Positions 54,522 through 62,857 of a stretch of DNA of 64,000 nt are shown one piece after another; positions within the stretch are counted from its first letter, which is position 1; every line of letters begins with the position of its first letter. Origin of the DNA: Neorhizobium vignae (GTDB taxonomy: Bacteria > Pseudomonadota > Alphaproteobacteria > Rhizobiales > Rhizobiaceae); the NCBI RefSeq assembly GCF_000732195.1, contig NZ_JNNU01000002.1, positions 186,001-250,000 of the forward strand, read 5' to 3'. The position numbers and the translations under genes were made by a program. The notes under the pieces are model-generated. The model did not search any database. It was not told the origin of the DNA and worked only from the letters and a program-made list of their open reading frames with translations.

Positions 54522-54728
54522 GCGCCGTTTCCCGTCCCAGAATGCCGCCTCACGGTCTTGCGGCCCGGCTTCCGGGAGCGCGAGATCACAGCGCAGATCG
54601 TCCGGCAGCGCCGGGATGCGTGGGCTCCCGGGTCGCAGAAGCCGCTGGAAGAACCGGCGAAACTGCCGCCACGCAAGGACCGGGCGGGAGGGTTTCAAAG
54701 GCAAGGCAGGGGCGCTTGCGGACAGCAT
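54495..54728 (-). CDS. Small protein divergent from LysR (paralogue 1, DUF1127-like)
   Basis: 77 aa. The ATG at 54728 has GGAGC 6 bases upstream. The N-terminal half is basic and helical (LAWRQFRRFFQRLLRPG). LPDDLRCDLAL resembles the tail of DUF1127-type small proteins. It shares a GPQD..AF...RR segment and a DL-L segment with the small protein at 56263-56490, which is also divergent from a LysR gene. Its last 27 bases overlap the end of the convergent xdhC gene. Function is unknown; regulation by the divergent LysR protein is likely. Confidence 0.6.
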   Translation of the reverse strand: MLSASAPALPLKPSRPVLAWRQFRRFFQRLLRPGSPRIPALPDDLRCDLALPEAGPQDREAAFWDGKRRSDGRDLPL

Positions 54729-54837
54729 GGTTGCTCCACATCGACAGTGAGGATGGATCGGTTGCAATCATGAATGGAGCCGATTGCCGGAAAATTCCAA
54801 TTCAAATACAGTGGGTCGCGATCAAGAGAACTTATCG

Positions 54838-55770
54838 ATGAAATTGTCACGCCGGTTTCCGCTGAATGCACTTCGGGTCTTCGAGGCCGTCGCACGCCTG
54901 GAAAATTTCACCCGCGCCGCGGAAGAACTCGGCATGACCCAGACGGCGGTGACCTACCAGATCAAGCTCTTGGAGGAGTTTCTCGGCGACACGGTGTTCC
55001 TGCGCCGGCCGCGGGCACTGCAACTCACCGAAACCGGCGAAAAACTGCTTCCCAAGGTGGCGGAAGCGTTCACCCTGCTGACCGAGGCGGTGCAATCGAC
55101 ACGGCACGGCATCGAGGAGATGCTGGAAATTCACTCGCCGCCGACATTCGCGTCGCAATGGCTGTCACCGCACCTCGGCGCCTTCCAGACCGAATATCCA
55201 CAGATCGCCGTGCGCCTGGTGCGCCAGATGGACGCCGCCGACCAGCAGCGCACATGGCCCGACATCACCATCCATATCGGCGCTGAACCGCTGGAGGCCC
55301 TGGTCTGCCATCCGCTTCTGCGGCTGGACTATTCGCCGATGCTGGCGCCGCAGCTTGCCGACCGCGCCGGCGGCATCAGGCAGCCGACGGATCTTCTGAA
55401 ATTGCCATGGATCTCCGACACGAGGGGGTGGTGGCGCGAGTGGTTCGATGCCGCCGGCATCGGCCCGGAATCGATCCGGCAGACGGGTCTCAACGCCTTC
55501 GGCGCGCTTGACCTGGAAGCCAAGGCCGCGATTGCAGGCGACGGCGTGGCGATGCTGAGCCCGTTCCTCTTCCGGGACGACCTCGCCTCGGGGCGCCTCG
55601 TGCAGCCTTTCGATCTCCGCGTCGGCGACGGCAAGACCTATTGGCTCGGCTACCAGCCGGCGCGGCGAAACACCGCCAAGATCAAGGCCTTCGCAGCCTG
55701 GATCCAGACGGCCCTTGCCCAAGACCTCGCGGCCATGGGGACAACCCGTGCTAAACAACCGGCGGACTGA
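54838..55770 (+). CDS. LysR-family (GcvA-type) regulator, paralogue 1
   Basis: 310 aa. HTH: FPLNALRVFEAVARLENFTRAAEELGMTQTAVTYQ-type sequence within the first 45 residues, followed by LRRPRALQLTETG. The effector domain shows the GcvA-like pattern (TFASQWLSPHLGAFQTEYPQIAVRL). The ATG at 54838 is preceded by GATCAAGAGAACTTATC, identical to the leader of the second LysR gene. Targets are likely the divergent small protein and itself. Its end overlaps the convergent NTF2-like gene by 20 bases. Confidence 0.9.
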   Translation: MKLSRRFPLNALRVFEAVARLENFTRAAEELGMTQTAVTYQIKLLEEFLGDTVFLRRPRALQLTETGEKLLPKVAEAFTLLTEAVQSTRHGIEEMLEIHSPPTFASQWLSPHLGAFQTEYPQIAVRLVRQMDAADQQRTWPDITIHIGAEPLEALVCHPLLRLDYSPMLAPQLADRAGGIRQPTDLLKLPWISDTRGWWREWFDAAGIGPESIRQTGLNAFGALDLEAKAAIAGDGVAMLSPFLFRDDLASGRLVQPFDLRVGDGKTYWLGYQPARRNTAKIKAFAAWIQTALAQDLAAMGTTRAKQPAD

Positions 55771-56149
55771 TCTCTGTGGCTTGCCCTTCACACCAGAGCC
55801 AGCGGTCCGCCTGTTTTCGGAAGATGTAGAGCGCCCGGTGGAGGCCGTTCGATTGCTCGCCCGCAAACTCGATTTCTTCCCGGCAATCAAGCAGGACCGC
55901 GACGGCGTGATCGCGCGCGATAATCCGCACTATGTCCATCTCCAGCTTCAGGAAACGCGGGCCGTTTCCGGAGCAATACCGATCCAGATACTGGCAACGG
56001 TCGCAGACCTCGCCGTGCGCGTCGATATAGGTAAACTCTCTGCCAAGGAGAGCTTCCATGTCCGCCCGGGACTGCCGCATGAGGGCGGAGGTCCTCGCCT
56101 GCAGGAGCTCGGCTATATGATCGTCGAGGTCCAAAGGCTGAGCTGCCAT
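55751..56149 (-). CDS. NTF2/SnoaL-like domain protein
   Basis: 132 aa from an ATG at 56149 preceded by AAGGGA. DLDDHIAELLQARTSALMRQSRADMEALLGREFTYIDAHGEV is the start of an NTF2-like cone fold (DUF4440/SnoaL group). WLWCEGQATEI is the end. A Cys pair occurs in VCDRCQYLDRYCSG. The frame extends to 56503 without family similarity. It follows the small protein at 56490 in the same direction, after a 113-base gap, and may be under the same LysR control. Catalytic role unknown. Confidence 0.72.
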   Translation of the reverse strand: MAAQPLDLDDHIAELLQARTSALMRQSRADMEALLGREFTYIDAHGEVCDRCQYLDRYCSGNGPRFLKLEMDIVRIIARDHAVAVLLDCREEIEFAGEQSNGLHRALYIFRKQADRWLWCEGQATEISPPVV

Positions 56150-56262
56150 TCCACATCCCTTAAAGTCGAAGCAGGCCTGATCGGCCTGCACCGGATAGAA
56201 GCCGGCGGATGGCGTCCCGTCAAGCAGGCAGGTCAGGCAGACAGGCCTCATTGGCTGCCCGT

Positions 56263-56490
56263 TCAAAGATTCCGCTGCGACTGAATGCGCCTGGTCGCGT
56301 GAAAGGCGCCCTCGTCCTGCGGACCGCGCCTGTCGCGACCGTCGAGCAGGCCGAGGTCGCGCTGCCATGATTGCGGCATCTCCTCGAGATCGAGATTGTT
56401 GCGGCGGACCGCCAGCCGGCGGCGGATCGCATCCGTGATGCCGAGCTTCGGGAAAAACTGATCGAAGGGCCAGTTGAGGATGGAAAACAT
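56263..56490 (-). CDS. Small protein divergent from LysR (paralogue 2, DUF1127-like)
   Basis: 75 aa. GGAGG lies 7 bases before the ATG at 56490. FSILNWPFDQFFPKLGITD, then a basic stretch (AIRRRLAVRRNN) and EMPQSWQRDLGLLDGRDRRG, give a DUF1127-like pattern with the DLGL core. GPQDEGAFHATRR parallels GPQDREAAFWDGKRR in the protein at 54495-54728. It is read away from the second LysR gene, 117 bases apart. DUF1127 proteins in alphaproteobacteria are small, often stress-linked; this one is unassigned. Confidence 0.6.
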   Translation of the reverse strand: MFSILNWPFDQFFPKLGITDAIRRRLAVRRNNLDLEEMPQSWQRDLGLLDGRDRRGPQDEGAFHATRRIQSQRNL

Positions 56491-56607
56491 CTCTTGCCTC
56501 CAACGGGGATACCCCGTTTTCATTTGATGATTGTGGAGGTAGATTGCGCCGGAAAATCTCGTCAATCCAATCGAATTACCGTCTGTACGGATCAAGAGAA
56601 CTTATCC

Positions 56608-57504
56608 ATGAAGATGTCGAAGCAGTTCCCGCTGAATGCCTTGCGGGTGTTCGAATCCGCGGCCCGGCTGATGAGTTTCACCCGGGCCAGCGAGGAGCTG
56701 GGGCTCACCCAGACGGCGGTCAGCTACCAGATCAAGCTGCTGGAGGACACGCTCGGCGAACAGCTCTTCCTGCGCCGGCCGAGGCAGGTTTCGCTGACGG
56801 AGGCGGGAGAACGGTTGGCCCCGAGGATCGCGGAAGCATTCGCGATCATGGGCGATGCGCTCGCCACGCTTCACGACGCATCGGAGGGCACCCTGATCAT
56901 CCATTCGACGGCGACGTTTGCCTCGCGCTGGCTGGCGCGCCATCTCGGCACCTTCCAGCTCGAAAATCCGGGCATTGCCGTCAGGCTGGAGACATCGCAG
57001 GAGATGATCGATTTTTCGCGGGCGCAGGCGGACATCGCGATCCGCAGCGGCAAGGGCGAATGGCCGGGCCTGCGCGGGCATTTTCTGATGCGCAATCATT
57101 TCACGCCCATGCTGAGCCCGGATCTGGCTGCCACGATCGGCGGCGTGACGAGGCCGGAGGATATCCTGAAGCTCAGGATCATCGATCCCGGCGATCCGTG
57201 GTGGCCGTTCTGGTTTGCCGCAGCCGGCGTGCCGAAGGTCGACCTCAGCGGTCGGCCCGTGAGCAGAATGGGGGCACAGGTCTTCGAGGCTGCCGCCGCG
57301 GTCGCCGGCCAGGGGGTCGCGATCCTGCAGCCGGAATTTTATACCGATGACATCGCCCTTGGGCGGCTGCTCCAGCCGTTCGACATTCTCGGCTATGACG
57401 GCAGCGACTATTGGCTCGTCTATCCGGAAGCTCGCAGGAACTCCAAGAAAATCCGTGCCTTTCGCGACTTCATGCGGAAAACCATGCCGACGTTCCGGGA
57501 CTAG
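56608..57504 (+). CDS. LysR-family (GcvA-type) regulator, paralogue 2
   Basis: 298 aa. HTH region FPLNALRVFESAARLMSFTR with SEELGLTQTAVSYQIKLLE, then LRRPRQVSLTEAG. Effector domain: TFASRWLARHLGTFQLENPGIAVRLE, a clear match to paralogue 1. The same GATCAAGAGAACTTATC leader ends directly before the ATG at 56608; the frame is open upstream to 56371. It probably controls the divergent small protein and perhaps the NTF2-like gene. A purine pathway role can be proposed from position only. Confidence 0.9.
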   Translation: MKMSKQFPLNALRVFESAARLMSFTRASEELGLTQTAVSYQIKLLEDTLGEQLFLRRPRQVSLTEAGERLAPRIAEAFAIMGDALATLHDASEGTLIIHSTATFASRWLARHLGTFQLENPGIAVRLETSQEMIDFSRAQADIAIRSGKGEWPGLRGHFLMRNHFTPMLSPDLAATIGGVTRPEDILKLRIIDPGDPWWPFWFAAAGVPKVDLSGRPVSRMGAQVFEAAAAVAGQGVAILQPEFYTDDIALGRLLQPFDILGYDGSDYWLVYPEARRNSKKIRAFRDFMRKTMPTFRD

Positions 57505-57579
57505 CAGTCAGTTTTCTATCCGCCGCTTTGCTGGACGGAAAACTGGCTCGACATGTTCGCTCCTGGCCGCTGGCAGCGG

Positions 57580-57939
57580 CTAGTAGCTCATATCCGGCGC
57601 GTAGAAACAGCGCAGCGTATCTTCGGTTGGGTAGAGGCAGAGATGATATTCCTCGTCCTGGCTCCGCCTGGCCTGGCTCTGCGGCAATCTGAAATCATGC
57701 GGGCGGGTGATCAACCGATGATCCCCGGGACCCAGGATGATCTCGTAGCCACCTTCGATGATCTTGACGTTTTTGGTCGAGATCATCTGGCAGTCGCCGG
57801 TATGGTTGTCGCCGTTACAGCAGAAGCCGTCATATTTCCACGTCGAGCCGTTCGAACCGTGTGCCTCGTGGGCACTGGCCGAACCAACCTGGACGCAGGA
57901 CGCGTACGCAATCATCACACCTGTCAGAATACCACGCAT
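57580..57939 (-). CDS. Secreted Cys-rich protein of unknown function
   Basis: 119 aa with a signal peptide (residues 1-23, cut after SASA). The mature protein carries CCNGDNHTGDC, a later Cys in YHLCLYP and RCFYAPDMSY at the end, giving disulfide potential. The layout (WKYDGFCCNGDNH, then GGYEIILGPGDH, then a C-terminal CFYAP) matches a group of exported rhizobial proteins that I know only as hypothetical. GGAGA lies 8 bases upstream of the start. It is divergent from puuD. Confidence 0.72.
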   Translation of the reverse strand: MRGILTGVMIAYASCVQVGSASAHEAHGSNGSTWKYDGFCCNGDNHTGDCQMISTKNVKIIEGGYEIILGPGDHRLITRPHDFRLPQSQARRSQDEEYHLCLYPTEDTLRCFYAPDMSY

Positions 57940-58244
57940 GTGCTTAGTCTCCGTTGATGAATGCCCCCATCACCGGCTCAAACCGCACGCATTACCAAGC
58001 TTTCGCCGGCTGACTTGCAATTGTCACAATACGTGAGTCGGCTTGACGTACGAACCCTTACTTATCGCGATGCACAATTCAGAACTTGCTACTATTGCCA
58101 ATCCTGCAGGATGGCGCGGAGTGAACTCGAAGTCGATAGCCACAGTTCCGTGCCGGAACAAAAAGTGTTCCAGACAACCCCCTCTTCCCTTGGCCGGCTT
58201 TTTTCCCCAAAGTGACGAGTCGGGGGGCAAAAGGGGAAGACTGA
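57940..58244. promoter_or_regulatory. Divergent region upstream of puuD with overlapping palindromes
   Basis: 305 gene-free bases. GTTCCG-TGC-CGGAAC (58145-58159) and GGAACA-AAAAG-TGTTCC (58155-58171) are two overlapping inverted repeats sharing the middle GGAAC arm. They lie about 75-100 bases before the puuD start, a fit place for a regulator. The left part shows nothing else clear. Confidence 0.6.
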
Positions 58245-59471
58245 ATGTACGAATATGCCATTGCTTGGGAGTGGCTGAGTTTCGCCGCCCGCTGGTTCCA
58301 TGTCATCACGGCGATCGCCTGGATCGGCTCGTCGTTCTATTTCATCGCGCTCGATCTGGGGCTGACGAAGCGCCCGAACATGCCCGCCGGCGTCTATGGT
58401 GAGGAATGGCAGGTGCATGGCGGCGGCTTCTACCACGTCCAGAAATACCTGGTGGCGCCAGCGCAGATGCCCGAGCACCTGACCTGGTTCAAATACGAGA
58501 GCTACTTCACCTGGATTTCCGGCTTCCTGATGCTCTGCATCGTCTATTACGGCGGCGCCGACCTGTTCCTGATCGACCGCACCGTGATGGATCTCGCCCC
58601 CTGGCAGGCGATCGGCCTGTCGCTCGCATCGCTGTCTGTCGGCTGGATCATCTATGACCTGCTCTGCAAGTCGCCGCTTGGCAACAATACCTGGGGGCTG
58701 ATGGCCCTGCTCTTCCTGGTGCTGATCGTGATGGCCTGGGGTTATACGCAGATATTCTCCGGCCGTGCCGCCTTCCTGCATCTCGGCGCGTTCACGGCGA
58801 CGATCATGTCGGCCAATGTCTTCTTCATCATCATTCCCAACCAGAAGATCGTCGTCGCCGACCTGATCGCGGGACGCACGCCGGATCCGAAATACGGCGC
58901 CATCGCCAAGCAGCGCTCGCTGCACAACAACTACCTGACGCTGCCCGTCATCTTCTTCATGCTCTCGAACCACTATCCGCTGGCGTTCGCGACCCATTTC
59001 AACTGGGTGATCGCCGCACTGGTCTTCCTGATGGGCGTGACGATAAGGCACTGGTTCAACACCACCCATGCCCGCAAGGGCAAGCCGACCTGGACCTGGC
59101 TGGTGACGGTGCTGCTCTTCATCGTCATCATGTGGCTTTCGACCGTTCCGAAAGTGCTGACCGGCGAGACCGAGACCTCTATGACCCCCGCCGCCCAGAA
59201 ATTCGCCGCCAACGCTCATTTCGTCGCAGCGAGGGACGTGGTGCAGGCGCGCTGTTCCATGTGCCATGCGGCTGAACCCGTTTACGAGGGCGTCAGTTTC
59301 ACCCCCAAATCCGTCAGGCTGGAGACGGATGCCGAAATTGCCGCCCACGCGCGGGAAATCTACATCCAGGCCGGCCGCAGCCACGCCATGCCGCCGGGCA
59401 ATGTCACGGCCATCTCGCCGGAAGAGCGCAAGCTTCTGGTGGCCTGGTACGAAAGCGCGATATCCCGATGA
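58245..59471 (+). CDS. puuD: Membrane-bound urate oxidase PuuD with cytochrome c domain
   Basis: 408 aa. An N-terminal membrane part of about eight segments (DUF989/urate hydroxylase domain: AARWFHVITAIAWIGSSFYFIALD) carries conserved His residues in HGGGFYHVQKYLVAP. A C-terminal cytochrome c domain holds CSMCH at about 337-341 and Met in SHAMPPGN. PuuD oxidises urate to 5-hydroxyisourate and passes electrons to the respiratory chain, not to O2 with H2O2 release. It overlaps guaD by 4 bases (ATGA), so the two are co-expressed. Hydroxyisourate hydrolase and OHCU decarboxylase genes are not in the window. Confidence 0.94.
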   Translation: MYEYAIAWEWLSFAARWFHVITAIAWIGSSFYFIALDLGLTKRPNMPAGVYGEEWQVHGGGFYHVQKYLVAPAQMPEHLTWFKYESYFTWISGFLMLCIVYYGGADLFLIDRTVMDLAPWQAIGLSLASLSVGWIIYDLLCKSPLGNNTWGLMALLFLVLIVMAWGYTQIFSGRAAFLHLGAFTATIMSANVFFIIIPNQKIVVADLIAGRTPDPKYGAIAKQRSLHNNYLTLPVIFFMLSNHYPLAFATHFNWVIAALVFLMGVTIRHWFNTTHARKGKPTWTWLVTVLLFIVIMWLSTVPKVLTGETETSMTPAAQKFAANAHFVAARDVVQARCSMCHAAEPVYEGVSFTPKSVRLETDAEIAAHAREIYIQAGRSHAMPPGNVTAISPEERKLLVAWYESAISR

Positions 59472-60784
59472 CCCAGATGCTGATCCGCGGCCGGCTGCTC
59501 TCCTTCAAACGCGCGCCCCTGTCGCTCACCGATACCGACAGCTACCTCTATGAAAGCGACGGTGCGCTGCTGGTGGAGGACGGCAAGATTTCCGTGGCCG
59601 GCAGTTACGGAACCGTCAGGGCGATTGCGCCCGAGGGCGTCGAGGAGATCGACCACCGGCCGCATCTGATCCTGCCGGGCTTCATCGACATGCACCTGCA
59701 TTTCCCGCAGATGCAGGTGATCGCCTCCTATGCCGCCAATCTGCTCGAATGGCTGAATACCTATACGTTTCCGGAGGAATGCCGGTTCGTCGAAAGCGAG
59801 CACGCGGCCCGCATCGCCACGCATTTCTACGACGAGCTGCTGCGCCACGGCACGACGACCGCGGTGGCCTATTGCTCCGTGCACAAGACCTCGGCAGACG
59901 CATTTTTTGCGGAAGCGCTGAAGCGCGGCATGTGCATGGTCGGCGGCAAGGTGATGATGGACCGCAACGCACCGCAGGGCCTGCTTGACACCCCGCAGAT
60001 GGGCTATGACGAGACGCGGGCCGTAATCGCAGACTGGCACGGCAAGGGGCGCAACCACGTCGCCATCACGCCGCGCTTCGCAATCACCTCGACGCCCGGC
60101 CAGATGCAGGCGACCCAGGCGCTGGCTGAGGAATTTCCGGATCTGCATATCCAGACCCATCTTTCCGAAAACCACGAGGAAATTCGCTATACGGGCGAAC
60201 TCTATCCGGACGCCAGGGACTATACCGACATCTATGCCCATTACGGCCTTCTCGGCCCCAAAACCCTGCTCGGCCACGCGATCCACCTCTCCGAACGCGA
60301 AGCCGATGCGCTCTCGGAAGCCGGCGCCGTCGCCGTCCACTGCCCGACCTCCAACCTCTTCCTTGGCTCCGGCCTGTTCCCGATGAAATCGCTGATGCGG
60401 CGGGAAAAGCCGGTCCGGGTGGCGGTCGCGACCGACATCGGCGGCGGCTCGAGCTATTCGATGCTGCGGACCATGGACGAGGCCTACAAGATCCAGCAGC
60501 TTCTCGGCGAGCGCCTGAACCCGCTCGAAAGCTTTTACCTGATGACAAGAGGCAATGCCGAAGCTCTGTCGATGGCGGACAATATCGGCACGCTGGACCC
60601 CGGCACCGATGCCGACCTGGTGGTGCTGAACGCCGCCTCGACATCGGCCATGCGGCTGCGGATGGAAACGGTGAAGACGCTGGTCGAAGAACTCTTCCTG
60701 CTGCAGACCATGGGCGACGACCGCGCGGTGGTCGAGACCTACGTGGCAGGCAAGGCGATGAAGGGTGGGCTGGCGGCGGCCTGA
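59468..60784 (+). CDS. guaD: Guanine deaminase
   Basis: 438 aa amidohydrolase, EC 3.5.4.3: guanine to xanthine + ammonia. The zinc motif is FIDMHLHFPQMQVIASY near residue 75. The TYTFPEECRF segment and HKTSADAFF follow. QTHLSENHEEI, LLGHAIHLSERE and ATDIGGGSSYSMLRTM supply the other ligand positions. Coupled to puuD by an ATGA overlap. It supplies xanthine to XdhAB and completes the guanine branch. Confidence 0.95.
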   Translation: MTQMLIRGRLLSFKRAPLSLTDTDSYLYESDGALLVEDGKISVAGSYGTVRAIAPEGVEEIDHRPHLILPGFIDMHLHFPQMQVIASYAANLLEWLNTYTFPEECRFVESEHAARIATHFYDELLRHGTTTAVAYCSVHKTSADAFFAEALKRGMCMVGGKVMMDRNAPQGLLDTPQMGYDETRAVIADWHGKGRNHVAITPRFAITSTPGQMQATQALAEEFPDLHIQTHLSENHEEIRYTGELYPDARDYTDIYAHYGLLGPKTLLGHAIHLSEREADALSEAGAVAVHCPTSNLFLGSGLFPMKSLMRREKPVRVAVATDIGGGSSYSMLRTMDEAYKIQQLLGERLNPLESFYLMTRGNAEALSMADNIGTLDPGTDADLVVLNAASTSAMRLRMETVKTLVEELFLLQTMGDDRAVVETYVAGKAMKGGLAAA

Positions 60785-60829
60785 CGCCTGAGACCATGGC
60801 CGCGGCCGAGTTGGTTGGGACGCGCCGCC

Positions 60830-61111
60830 TCAGCGCTTTTTCGCGGCCTTGTAGATCTCGGAGCGCTCCCGCCTGCCGATGGCAACGACCACCACGGTGA
60901 TCCTCTCATCCTCGACACGATAGACCAGCCGATATCCGGCCGGCCGCAGTTTGATCTTGTAGAGGTCGGCCATGCCCCTCAGGGCATCGGCCGGTACGCG
61001 CGGATGCAAGAGCCTTTCCGCCAGCTTCTTCTTGAATTGCTCCCGGAGCGTCGCGCCGAGCTTGTCCCATTCCTTGCGGGCGGAGGGAAGAAATTCCAGC
61101 CTATAGGTCAT
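60830..61111 (-). CDS. RelE/ParE-family toxin
   Basis: 93 aa. YRLEFLPSARKEWDKLGATLREQFKKKLAERL and LYKIKLRPAGYRLVYRVEDERITVVVVAIGRRE are the RelE core; the C-terminal KAAKKR is basic as in mRNA interferases. The start at 61111 overlaps the antitoxin gene end by 11 bases. It probably cleaves mRNA at the ribosome when free of antitoxin. Confidence 0.9.
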   Translation of the reverse strand: MTYRLEFLPSARKEWDKLGATLREQFKKKLAERLLHPRVPADALRGMADLYKIKLRPAGYRLVYRVEDERITVVVVAIGRRERSEIYKAAKKR

Positions 61112-61346
61112 CGAGGCTGACCGGCACGCCCTTTTCCGTTGCCCGCGCCTTTGCGATCTCGGCGAGCGCCTGATCGTCGAGAGCATCGATCATCGCTTCG
61201 TAGGTGCTGGCTGGCACCATATAGGCCATGATTCGGTTGTGATTGAGGATGGCGACCGGAGCGCCGACGGCATCTTCAACGATGGCTGTCGGGTTCTTCT
61301 TCAGGTCGGAAACGCTGACGGCAATCTCGGCTTCGACGCGCTGCAT
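61101..61346 (-). CDS. Phd/YefM-type antitoxin
   Basis: 81 aa. EIAVSVSDLKKNPTAIVEDAVGAPVAILNHNRIMAYMVPASTYEAM is the Phd/YefM (StbD-like) DNA-binding fold; the C-terminal tail (about 55-81) should bind the toxin. It is first in the operon with the RelE/ParE toxin and should repress its own promoter upstream of 61346. Confidence 0.9.
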   Translation of the reverse strand: MQRVEAEIAVSVSDLKKNPTAIVEDAVGAPVAILNHNRIMAYMVPASTYEAMIDALDDQALAEIAKARATEKGVPVSLDDL

Positions 61347-61637
61347 GGTTTTCCCTGCTGAATAAACCTGAATTTGGACCGGATTTGAGTGTCAATTTCC
61401 GCATGGAATATCATATCTTTCAGGAAAAATCGACAGGGGTGAAATGATCTGTTCGCGAAGGTCGCGCGGAAGGCTCCGCCCCCTCATCCGCCGCCGGCAC
61501 CGTCTCTCCATTTGCGGGGTGAGAGGGGTATGCCGCGCGGTCTCCAATCCTGTCCAACGATGCGCGGGGCAAGTCCCCTCGCCCCGCGTCCGGGGAGAGG
61601 GTGAGGGGCAAACCGGAAGCGATGCCCCAGCCTTCGC
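61347..61637. repeat. Intergenic region with inverted GC-rich repeat
   Basis: About 290 bases without a gene. From about 61478 to 61610 lie two inverted elements (CCCCCTCATCCGCCGCC... and GGGGAGAGGGTGAGGGGC) with inner hairpins such as CCCCTCGCCCC-N-GGGGAGAGGG. The type is the same as the repeats at 26.5 and 30.1 kb. It follows the end of the SDR gene and may terminate it. Confidence 0.65.
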
Positions 61638-62441
61638 TCACACCGTCGGCACGGTGCCGCCGTCGATCGTGTATTCGGCGCCGTGGATCGACGCCGCGCG
61701 GTCCGATGCCAGGAAGGCGACGAGTTCGGCGATTTCCTCGGGGAAGGCCGGGCGGCCGATGGGGATGCCGCCGAGCGCGTCCATGATGCTTTGGCGGGCG
61801 GCGTCCGCATCGATGCCGTTGGCGATGGAGATGCGTTCGACCAGGGCTTCGGACGCCTCGGTGAGAATCCAACCGGGGGCCACGGCCGTCACCCGCACGC
61901 CCTTCGGCCCGAGTTCCTTCGACAGCGCCTTGCTATAGCTGGTGAGCGCCGACTTGGCGGCGGCGTAAGCCGTCGTCGCCTCATACAGCGGCAGCCGGCG
62001 CTGGATCGACGAGACGTGGATGACGACGCCCGAACCGCGCTCGATCATCTGCGGCAGCAGCAGCCGGTCGAGCCGGACGGCGGGCATAAGGTTGAGGTCG
62101 AATTCGGCCCGCCAATGCTCTTCGGTGAGCGCCGCAAAACCGCCGCCGGGCGCCGACGAGCCGCCGAGCGTATGGATGACGATATCGACACCGCCAAAAG
62201 CCTCCAGCACGGCGTCGGAGAGTTTTTGTGCGCCTTCCGGCGTCGAGAGGTCGGCCTGGACGTAGAGGTCCGGAGCAAGGCCTTCGGGAAGCGTGGAGCG
62301 TGAGGCGGTGGCGGTGACGGCGCCAGCTGCGGAAAGCCGGCGCAGGATCGCCGCCCCCGCCCCCTTCGTGCCGCCGGTGACGAGCACCCGCCGGCCGGAA
62401 AACTCGTCGGCGATGATCGGGAATTTCGGTGCGGGGCCCAT
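61638..62441 (-). CDS. SDR-family oxidoreductase
   Basis: 267 aa short-chain dehydrogenase. FSGRRVLVTGGTKGAGAAI is the nucleotide motif. HTLGGSSAPGGGFAALTEEHW replaces the usual NNAG stretch; Ser in VHVSSIQRRLPLYEATTAYAAAKSAL gives the catalytic Ser and Tyr-x3-Lys. GAEYTIDGGTVPTV ends the protein. It is downstream of the NTF2-like gene with a one-base overlap, and both are divergent from an HxlR regulator. Substrate unknown. Confidence 0.9.
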   Translation of the reverse strand: MGPAPKFPIIADEFSGRRVLVTGGTKGAGAAILRRLSAAGAVTATASRSTLPEGLAPDLYVQADLSTPEGAQKLSDAVLEAFGGVDIVIHTLGGSSAPGGGFAALTEEHWRAEFDLNLMPAVRLDRLLLPQMIERGSGVVIHVSSIQRRLPLYEATTAYAAAKSALTSYSKALSKELGPKGVRVTAVAPGWILTEASEALVERISIANGIDADAARQSIMDALGGIPIGRPAFPEEIAELVAFLASDRAASIHGAEYTIDGGTVPTV

Positions 62442-62767
62442 CAGCCGATCTCCAGATGCGCGATGCGGCCGCCGGCCAGCGTGACGTGATAGTGCAGCAT
62501 GGCCGGGCTGCCCGGGAACGTGCCGCTGACCAGGGCCGCGACGGCATAGGTCTCGCCATCCTTCTCGACGTTTTTCACCTCGACGGTGGCGCGGTATTTG
62601 CGCGTCGTCTCCTCCATCCAGGCGCGGATTTCGGCGGGGCCGCGCATCTCCTCGCCCTCGTCCTTCACCACGGCGGTTTCGGGAAACGAGGCAAGCATGT
62701 CATCGATATCGTGTCGGTTCTGGGCAGCGAAATAGGCTGCCAGTGCCTCGGGCAATGGCTGGGTCAT
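62441..62767 (-). CDS. NTF2/SnoaL-like protein
   Basis: 108 aa with the SnoaL-like cone fold: LPEALAAYFAAQNRHDIDDMLASFPETAVVKDEGEEMRGPAEIRAWMEE and ALVSGTFPGSPAMLHYHVTL. It is first in a two-gene operon with the SDR gene (one-base overlap) and is controlled presumably by the divergent HxlR protein. Such proteins may be isomerases or carry small ligands. Confidence 0.88.
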   Translation of the reverse strand: MTQPLPEALAAYFAAQNRHDIDDMLASFPETAVVKDEGEEMRGPAEIRAWMEETTRKYRATVEVKNVEKDGETYAVAALVSGTFPGSPAMLHYHVTLAGGRIAHLEIG

Positions 62768-62857
62768 ATCTGTCCTCTATCTGTCGAAAGAACGGGGCGC
62801 CGCCGTCCGGAATGCAATCGCGTTGCTTCACGGCCAAGATGGCGTTAGGCTTCAACG

